NCBI GenBank assembly: GCA_002343825.1
Contig: DDSL01000044.1
Coordinates: 1 to 6,198 of the forward strand
DNA: 6,198 bases
DNA from: Chthonomonas sp. UBA2391
GTDB taxonomy: Bacteria; Armatimonadota; Fimbriimonadia; Fimbriimonadales; Fimbriimonadaceae
Direction: 5' to 3'
A program made the position numbers and the translations under genes. This document shows positions 1 through 4,332 of this stretch, one piece after another. Each line of letters opens with the position of its first letter. The stretch's first letter is position 1. The notes below the pieces were generated by a model. That model was not told the DNA's origin and did not search any database. It saw nothing but the letters and a program-made list of their open reading frames with translations.

Positions 1-1
1 C

Positions 2-310
2 CTCCTGCGCGGCGAACCGATCGACCACATCCCGATTCGCCCAGTGGGCACCCCGTTTCAGCTCCGGGTCTGGGAAGAACTGCGCCGCATCCCAGTCGGG
101 CAGACGATCACCTACTCCGAACTCGCCCACCGCCTGGGCGACCTCAAGGCCGTGCGGGCCGTCGCCGCCGCCAATGGGGCCAACCGGATCGGGATCCTGA
201 TCCCCTGCCACCGCGTGGTCGGCAGCAAAGGCGAACTCCGAGGCTTCTTTTGGGGCCTCGAACGCAAGGCCAAGTTACTGGAGCTCGAGTGGGGACTCGT
301 GGCGAGATAG
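2..310 (+). CDS. ogt: Methylated-DNA--[protein]-cysteine S-methyltransferase (Ogt/MGMT type), 3' part only
   Basis: This suicide repair protein moves the alkyl group from O6-alkylguanine in DNA to its own cysteine. The frame is open to the left edge, so the visible 102 residues are the C-terminal DNA-binding and active-site domain, and the N-terminal part lies outside. The GTG at 44 is internal, because family-like sequence continues upstream of it. Counting from base 2, the segment PFQLRVWEEL (18-27) begins the domain. The active-site motif is IPCHRVVG (67-74), with acceptor Cys69 and His70. At the spacing known from the human enzyme (Asn137, Cys145, His146, Glu172, Tyr114, Arg128) there are Asn61, Glu96, Tyr38 and the arginine finger Arg52, so every key residue is present. 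The usual GYRWG stretch reads GFFWG here, a mild variation. It could also be the C-terminal domain of an Ada-like fusion, since the N-terminus is not visible. The gene ends 86 bases before the next gene on the same strand. Confidence 0.93.
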   Translation, partial: LLRGEPIDHIPIRPVGTPFQLRVWEELRRIPVGQTITYSELAHRLGDLKAVRAVAAANGANRIGILIPCHRVVGSKGELRGFFWGLERKAKLLELEWGLVAR

Positions 311-382
311 CCACCTTTTCGCCTGGCCAAAAGAAAATGAAAGTTCGTATTCTGGGAGGTTACTTTTTCGGGAAATGCGTCG

Positions 383-388
383 CATAAT
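383..388 (+). promoter_or_regulatory. Possible -10 element (CATAAT) close to the lipoprotein start
   Basis: CATAAT differs by one base from the TATAAT consensus and ends 8 bases before the ATG at 397. Transcription from it would start at or almost at the ATG, giving a leaderless or nearly leaderless mRNA. No convincing -35 hexamer lies 17 bases upstream (TTACTT at 360-365 is weak). The purine-rich GGAGGT at 355-360 is too far from the ATG (36 bases) to be its ribosome binding site. The rest of 311-396 shows only a weak interrupted palindrome at 315-333. This is inference from sequence alone. Confidence 0.35.
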
Positions 389-396
389 ACTCATGT

Positions 397-915
397 ATGA
401 GCGCAAAACTTGCCTACTTTGTTGCGATTGAAAGCAGTTTTGCGACGAGTGCATTCCTCCTTTCCGGATGTGTCAATTCTGCTAGTGCGTCCAAGGTCTC
501 CGGACCCACCGTCGCGGTGTCGGCGAGCATCGGTGACTGCATTGGATGCACTGCGATGGTGCCTAACCAACAGCAGCCGCTCAAGCCCTGCAAGGAAATG
601 CTCGAATTGCTACCCGCCCAGAGGGTTAGCCTTGTGGCATTCTCCCAAAACAATGCGGCGGTGAGCGGAACTTGGATGGCCGACTTTGGAAAGGTCTTGC
701 CCGGTGGAACTTACGTCGCCCCTGCCAATGTGGTCGCGGAGGGCGCAGACTATCTGACTTTTATCTCTTCTGACGGAACGATCTCCCAGTACATCATCCG
801 AATTTCGGACGCTAACAATCCAAACCCAGACCCCGAAGCGCCGACGATCGTCTTCGATCCGGTGGAGCCAAGTGTCGTCGGTACGATCCCTGTCGTGGAG
901 GAAGCTCCCGATTGA
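397..915 (+). CDS. Putative exported lipoprotein, N-terminal piece before an in-frame TGA
   Basis: I do not recognise a named family. The 172 residues start with a lipoprotein-like signal: Lys4, a hydrophobic stretch, then lipobox LLSGC with Cys25 as the probable lipidation site. Glu12 in the middle of the hydrophobic stretch is unusual and may weaken export. Cys48, Cys51 and Cys65 follow. Around residues 75-125 a stretch with GTW, then GGTYVAP and a closing SSDGT, resembles bacterial Ig-like beta-sandwich domains with a W...GxYxAP pattern; this is a tentative match. The end is a Pro/Glu/Val-rich linker (about 140-172). ATG 397 is the only ATG after the in-frame TAA at 385-387. The same frame stays open for another 223 codons after the TGA at 913-915, so this is probably the front half of a 395-residue protein rather than a complete gene. 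Base composition looks less GC-rich than the flanking genes, which fits an accessory or acquired gene. Confidence 0.6.
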   Translation: MSAKLAYFVAIESSFATSAFLLSGCVNSASASKVSGPTVAVSASIGDCIGCTAMVPNQQQPLKPCKEMLELLPAQRVSLVAFSQNNAAVSGTWMADFGKVLPGGTYVAPANVVAEGADYLTFISSDGTISQYIIRISDANNPNPDPEAPTIVFDPVEPSVVGTIPVVEEAPD

Positions 916-926
916 GGGACCACGAC
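892..926 (+). other. Potential hairpin with the internal TGA in its loop
   Basis: GTCGTGG (892-898) is the exact reverse complement of CCACGAC (920-926). Inside it, TCCC (906-909) can pair with GGGA (916-919), leaving the loop GATTGA (910-915), which contains the TGA stop codon at 913-915. Seven unpaired bases (899-905) sit on the 5' side between the two stems. The pairing is seen directly. Whether the structure forms, and whether it relates to the stop codon, is unknown. It lacks a U-tract, so it does not look like an intrinsic terminator, and I do not recognise a bacterial SECIS element in it. Confidence 0.4.
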
Positions 927-945
927 CAGCGAAGTCCCCACAACC

Positions 946-1587
946 GTGATCCCCTGGATCCCCAATGTCCGCGTTGCACCTTCAGGAGAAGGACTCGAGA
1001 TCATCGCTGAACCCGAAACGTCTCCGCTCGAGGGAAGAATGATGTGGGACGCGAACCTCTCCAGAACTTCGCTCCAGAAGACCTTGACAGATGGACAAGT
1101 AGGTTACGCTTTTGAACCAGAAGAGCAGCCCCATGGTCTTTTGGTGAAAGGTCTCAGCTCGGCTCCGACTCAAGGAAAAAGATGCACTCCTCTTTTTCCC
1201 CTTAAAGCCCCTAAGGGTCACTGCACCGTTGGCGAAATCTCAGTCTGCGGTGAAAAGCGGACGAAGACGGTCTACTTGGGGATCCGAAACATGGGAACAT
1301 ATACGGTCAGCACTGAGCTGAGTGCGACGATCAAGAAACTGATCGGGGCGAGTATCGAGGTGGGGGTTTCTGCCGAAGTATCAGCGGAAAATTTCCACCG
1401 CCACGAGTGGCAAAACTGCGACGTTTACATCTGTTCGGGCACCACATGGGTTTACTCCCACACCAACAGATATACAAGAATTTGCAGCGTCCTGAAGAAC
1501 TTCACACCGGCTTGGGGGTGGCTCCCGACCGGATTTACGAAGCCGCCGGTTGAAGATTGCCCCCAATGGGACGTCAGCCCCCTCTGA
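946..1587 (+). CDS. C-terminal piece of the interrupted putative lipoprotein; Cys-rich, unknown
   Basis: This is in the same frame as the piece ending at 915. The open frame actually resumes directly at 916 and encodes 223 residues to the TGA at 1585-1587. GTG 946 is the first in-frame start-like codon (213 residues from there), but no ribosome binding site precedes it, so independent translation is doubtful. A Thr/Pro/Val-rich linker just after the stop continues the linker just before it, supporting one split protein. Seven cysteines (in KRC, GHC, SVC, NC, YIC, RIC and EDC contexts) suggest a disulfide-bonded exported domain. Residues 303-331 of the joined frame alternate small or polar with Val/Ile/Leu residues, as in amphipathic beta strands. 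No catalytic motif is recognised. The best interpretation is a pseudogene half, or part of a read-through product; a sequencing error at the TGA would restore a 395-residue protein. Confidence 0.55.
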   Translation: MIPWIPNVRVAPSGEGLEIIAEPETSPLEGRMMWDANLSRTSLQKTLTDGQVGYAFEPEEQPHGLLVKGLSSAPTQGKRCTPLFPLKAPKGHCTVGEISVCGEKRTKTVYLGIRNMGTYTVSTELSATIKKLIGASIEVGVSAEVSAENFHRHEWQNCDVYICSGTTWVYSHTNRYTRICSVLKNFTPAWGWLPTGFTKPPVEDCPQWDVSPL

Positions 1588-1589
1588 GG

Positions 1590-2144
1590 TCAGTTCTCTT
1601 TTACTAGGCCGAGCACCGCCTTGAACTGCGGGTGCTCGGCCGTTTCCATCCACTCGTAAACGATGCTCTCCGTATGGGCTTCGACTGCGCCGGCCTGGAC
1701 CATGCGACGCATGGCCGAATCGTGGGCATCCTGGCCCCGGCCGGTGATCGCGTCGGCCGCGAGCAAGACCTCGTAGCCCGATTCAATAAGGTCGTGAGCC
1801 GTTTGGTTGACGCAGATGTGGGTCTCCATCCCGACCAAAACCACCTGCGGACGGTTGGTGGCCTCCAGTTCAGCCAAGAATTCCTCGGACCCGAAGGCGC
1901 TAAAGGCCATTTTGTCGAAGGTCTTGGTCCCGGCCGGAAGCGCGGCCAGCAGGTCAGGATGCGAGCCGCCCATCCGGGTGGCGTATTGCTCGGTGACAAG
2001 GATCGGGACTTCGAGCAACGCCGCTGCCCGCACCAGGAAGATCGCCCGCGCCAGGGCCGCCTCCACCCCCGGGATCGCCTTCATAAACGACGGCTGAAAA
2101 TCGATCACCGCCAGAACCGAATCTTCGCACCGCGCTTGCAACAT
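1590..2144 (-). CDS. Isochorismatase-family cysteine hydrolase (YcaC-like)
   Basis: This is a 184-residue alpha/beta hydrolase of the isochorismatase superfamily, whose members cleave C-N or C-O bonds of small molecules using an Asp-Lys-Cys triad. The triad is visible: Asp15 in AVIDFQ, Lys78 in FDKMAFSAF and Cys111 in GMETHICV. The Gly105-Met106-Glu107 stretch sits at the cis-peptide position typical of the family. TEQY (51-54) and the C-terminal EHPQFK (starting about residue 172) match the subgroup that includes YcaC-like proteins, mostly of unknown substrate, so no specific reaction can be assigned. The frame is open upstream, but that part overlaps the fumarylacetoacetase gene in another frame. 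ATG 2144 gives the family's usual length and start and leaves 14 bases after the upstream stop. No strong ribosome binding site is seen, so translation may be coupled. It is the last gene of the three-gene operon, and its stop codon lies 2 bases from the stop of the convergent gene. Confidence 0.9.
   Translation of the reverse strand: MLQARCEDSVLAVIDFQPSFMKAIPGVEAALARAIFLVRAAALLEVPILVTEQYATRMGGSHPDLLAALPAGTKTFDKMAFSAFGSEEFLAELEATNRPQVVLVGMETHICVNQTAHDLIESGYEVLLAADAITGRGQDAHDSAMRRMVQAGAVEAHTESIVYEWMETAEHPQFKAVLGLVKEN
1607..1641 (+). terminator. Candidate hairpin terminator after the plus-strand lipoprotein gene
   Basis: An exact 11-base inverted repeat, GGCCGAGCACC (1607-1617) and GGTGCTCGGCC (1631-1641), encloses a 13-base loop. 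It begins 20 bases after the plus-strand stop at 1587. It lies wholly inside the last codons of the convergent hydrolase gene, so part of the symmetry could come from coding constraint. No clear T-run follows on either strand (only CGTTTCC after it on the plus strand), so this would be a U-poor hairpin, if it is a terminator at all. Confidence 0.35.
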
Positions 2145-2158
2145 GATTGCCCGCGATT

Positions 2159-3427
2159 CTACCGGGCAACGGCCGGATTTGCGCTCAAAACTGTGGCCGA
2201 AACTTCGCCGAACCCAATCTTGATCCCATTCACCATCGTCCAGCCGCGGAGGGTCAGCGTATCGCCATCTTCGAGGAAGGTCCGGGTCTCTCCGGTTTCT
2301 GCCAGGGTGATGGGTTGGGTCCCGCGCCAAGTCAGTTCGAGCATCGATCCAAAGGTCCCGGGTTCCTCGCCGCTGATCGTGCCGCTGGCATAGAGGTCGC
2401 CGCAGCAGAGCGGGGTGCCATTGCTGGTCATGTGGGCGATCTGCTGGGCAAAGCTCCAATAGAGGTACTTGGAATTGCTCTGGGCGATGACCTGCGGATT
2501 CTGCATTCGCGCCGACTGGAGCGTCACCTCCAACTGGATGTCATAGCTCCTCGGCTCAGGGTGGGAGAGGTAAGGCAAGGGCGCCGGTTCTTGGGGGATT
2601 CCACTGACTTCGGCCCCGATCAGAGCATCGGGCAAGACCATCCATTCACTGAAGCTGGTCATGAAGCTCTTGGCCAAAAACGGACCGAGCGGCTGATACT
2701 CCCACCGCTGCACATCCCGGGCCGACCAGTCGTTGACGAGTACGAATCCAGCGATCGCATCCTGCGCATCGGCGACCGAAAGTTGTTCGCCAAGATCGGT
2801 GTCGATGCCGATCCACGCCCCCATTTCCAGTTCGAAGTCCAGCTCCCGGGTCGGAGTGAAGATCGGATCACCATCCCCCGGTTTGATCTGCCCCCAGGGC
2901 CGGATCACGTCAAAGCCGCTGGGCATCACGCTGGAAGCGCGCCCGTGATAGCCAATCGGGAGATGGCGATAGTTGGGGAGAAGTGGCGGCTGGTCGGGAC
3001 GGAACATGCGCCCCACATTGCTGGCGTGGTGGATCCCACTGTAGAAGTCGACAAAGGTCCTCGGCTCGACCCCGGCCCAAAGTTCCAGCGATTCGGCCGG
3101 TACCAAGCACTCCCGCGCTCTAGCTCGGACGGTGTCGTTCGCTTCTTCGCTCAGGATTTGGTAGACCCGTTTACGCGCCTCGCTCACTTTTGCGGCGAAC
3201 TCTTCCTGAAAAATCGAAAAACAATTCAGATCAATGGCGTCCCGTTCAGGAGAGAGCTCGGTCCACGTCATGACGTCGAAGACGTAGTTGCCGATCCGGA
3301 AGCCGGCCCCTGGCTGCTCTGATTCGGCGTGGAAAAATGGGGCGAAGGGCAAATTCTGAATCGGGAATTCAGTATCCGAGTCGATCTCGACCCAAGTCTT
3401 GGCGTTGGCGGGAATAGTGAATCTCAT
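2159..3427 (-). CDS. fahA: Fumarylacetoacetase
   Basis: This enzyme hydrolyses 4-fumarylacetoacetate to fumarate and acetoacetate, the last step of tyrosine/homogentisate breakdown in the cytoplasm. The 422-residue length matches the full-length eukaryote-like family (mouse FAH is about 419). The N-terminal SH3-like domain covers roughly 1-118 and the C-terminal catalytic beta-roll the rest. Metal ligands correspond to Asp127 (VDFYS), Glu199 and Glu201 (DFELEMG) and Asp233 (NDWSARD). The catalytic His is His134 in GIHHASN. Substrate-binding Arg237, Gln240 and Lys253 are present at the mouse numbering. GDLYASGTISG near 340-360 is also characteristic. All key residues are intact, so an active enzyme is expected. 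The ATG overlaps the stop of the upstream gene as ATGA (3424-3427), indicating translational coupling. No homogentisate dioxygenase, maleylacetoacetate isomerase or HPPD is in the window, so the pathway link rests on this gene alone. Confidence 0.96.
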   Translation of the reverse strand: MRFTIPANAKTWVEIDSDTEFPIQNLPFAPFFHAESEQPGAGFRIGNYVFDVMTWTELSPERDAIDLNCFSIFQEEFAAKVSEARKRVYQILSEEANDTVRARARECLVPAESLELWAGVEPRTFVDFYSGIHHASNVGRMFRPDQPPLLPNYRHLPIGYHGRASSVMPSGFDVIRPWGQIKPGDGDPIFTPTRELDFELEMGAWIGIDTDLGEQLSVADAQDAIAGFVLVNDWSARDVQRWEYQPLGPFLAKSFMTSFSEWMVLPDALIGAEVSGIPQEPAPLPYLSHPEPRSYDIQLEVTLQSARMQNPQVIAQSNSKYLYWSFAQQIAHMTSNGTPLCCGDLYASGTISGEEPGTFGSMLELTWRGTQPITLAETGETRTFLEDGDTLTLRGWTMVNGIKIGFGEVSATVLSANPAVAR

Positions 3428-4284
3428 AAGAGCTGTTGGAGGTCGTGCCAGGGTTCGTCGATACTGCAGGAGCCGATGCTGTGCAAGATGGCGCGCGCTT
3501 CCAGCAACGCATCGGGGTGGATTTTCTCACCGTTCCAAGCCAACCCCGCGCCATCCGCCAGGGTCTCGGCCTTAAGCACTTCGGCCAGTTCACGACGGTT
3601 CAAATCGGCTTCGCTCGCTAGGGCGAGAGCGGCAAGAATGTTCAAGAATCCGTGCTCATCGGCGGGGATGGAGTCATTACGGTGTGCCCAGGGGTGGTGC
3701 AATCCGGCGGTGAGCTTCATCGGCAGATCCAAGTTGACGCATTCCTGGATCCAACTCGCGAGATCGTCCGCGCTAGGAAAGGCGGATGGTTCCAGCCCCC
3801 CCGTGCGCCCCTTGACTCCAAGCCCTTCGTAGTCGGCGATGGCCGCCATGGCCTCCAGTGACTCGGGCACCCATGGCAACTCCAGATAGGCCATCTCGTA
3901 TCCGATGTTCTGGATTCGGCGGAGAGAATCGGCGGTGACATCGGCCGGTTGGGCCTTGACTTCGTAGGTCTCGACGCCGGCGCGGCCCTCCATCTGTTCT
4001 TCGAAGAGGTCGATCAGCCGCAGATCCTGTTGCACGCCCTCCAGAGAGGTCCCCAAAACGGCGAGCAGGACGGGTTCCTCTTGCTTCGGCCAGCGGTCAC
4101 GGAAGTCCACTAACCAACCCACGGGGCAGACGAATCGCGACATCAGATCCGCGGACGGAGCCCTCCGGAGCCGAATGTATTCGGCAATCGCATCTTCCAT
4201 CGGGTGCGCAGCGGGTGGGAAGAGCCCGGCATAGTCGAACAGGCCGGAAAGAATCGGGGCCCACCATGCGCGCATGGCCGACAT
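3424..4284 (-). CDS. Conserved uncharacterised protein with DYAGLFPP motif, first gene of the fumarylacetoacetase operon
   Basis: I recognise this only as a type of conserved hypothetical protein; no function can be given. It has 286 residues, no signal peptide and no membrane segment, so it is probably cytoplasmic. Blocks that look conserved are FDYAGLFPPA (16-25), RFVCP (50-54), KGRTGG (158-163), KLTAGLHHP (190-198), HGFLN (211-215) and SIGSCSIDEP (269-278). The middle part alternates predicted beta strands and helices (LELPW, GLGVKGRTGG, LPMKLTAGLHHP). This suggests a TIM-barrel-like fold in which Lys190, His196, His197 and His211 could line a site; this is inference. The ATG at 4284 has no clear ribosome binding site. 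A TATAAT at 4288-4283 would place transcription start near the alternative ATG at 4275, giving 283 residues. It overlaps the fumarylacetoacetase gene by 4 bases, so it probably shares that gene's regulation and perhaps its pathway. Confidence 0.8.
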   Translation of the reverse strand: MSAMRAWWAPILSGLFDYAGLFPPAAHPMEDAIAEYIRLRRAPSADLMSRFVCPVGWLVDFRDRWPKQEEPVLLAVLGTSLEGVQQDLRLIDLFEEQMEGRAGVETYEVKAQPADVTADSLRRIQNIGYEMAYLELPWVPESLEAMAAIADYEGLGVKGRTGGLEPSAFPSADDLASWIQECVNLDLPMKLTAGLHHPWAHRNDSIPADEHGFLNILAALALASEADLNRRELAEVLKAETLADGAGLAWNGEKIHPDALLEARAILHSIGSCSIDEPWHDLQQLL

Positions 4285-4288
4285 TATA
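4283..4288 (-). promoter_or_regulatory. Candidate -10 element (TATAAT) of the three-gene minus-strand operon
   Basis: A perfect TATAAT reads on the minus strand at 4288-4283. It is followed by 7 bases (GTCGGCC) and then ATG at 4275-4273. This is the spacing typical of leaderless genes, and would make 4275 the true start rather than 4284, whose ATG overlaps the hexamer. No good -35 hexamer is seen 16-18 bases upstream; that area is G-rich. The element lies in the 48-base divergent region (4285-4332) shared with gltX. Confidence 0.45.
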
Positions 4289-4322
4289 CGCGCCGGAGAC
4301 CCCCTAGCCCCACAGGTATCCT

Positions 4323-4327
4323 AAAGG
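4323..4327 (+). promoter_or_regulatory. Ribosome binding site of gltX (AAAGG)
   Basis: AAAGG, complementary to the start of the anti-Shine-Dalgarno sequence, lies 5 bases before ATG 4333 and supports that start. The frame is open further upstream, but those codons lack GluRS similarity and run antisense through the divergent gene. A TATCCT at 4317-4322 just before it could be a -10, but it would remove this site from the mRNA, so both are unlikely to act together. Confidence 0.5.
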
Positions 4328-4332
4328 TCTTC

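Noticed and set aside
315..333. Terminator after the methyltransferase gene (CTTTT...AAAAG interrupted palindrome)
   Set aside because: The pairing is interrupted by a C-C mismatch, the GC part is only two base pairs with a 3-base loop, and no T-run follows.
337..387. Short 16-codon frame (MKVRILGGYFFGKCVA) just before the lipoprotein gene
   Set aside because: It is too short to judge, has no ribosome binding site and no regulatory-peptide pattern such as repeated codons; it ends at the TAA at 385-387.
913..926. Selenocysteine insertion at the internal TGA
   Set aside because: The short GGGAC/GTCCC or TCCC/GGGA pairings do not look like a bacterial SECIS, and a linker is an unlikely place for a selenocysteine.
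1632..2393. 253-codon plus-strand open frame opposite the hydrolase gene
   Set aside because: It lies antisense to a gene with a complete catalytic triad and spans the boundary of two real genes; no motif or ribosome binding site is seen.
2145..2459. N-terminal extension of the hydrolase frame up to 2459
   Set aside because: This part overlaps the fumarylacetoacetase coding sequence in another frame and has no family similarity; ATG 2144 gives the normal family length.
2147..3322. 391-codon plus-strand open frame opposite fumarylacetoacetase
   Set aside because: It is a shadow of the well-supported fumarylacetoacetase frame, is rich in Arg/Pro/Gly/His, and has no family-like motifs.
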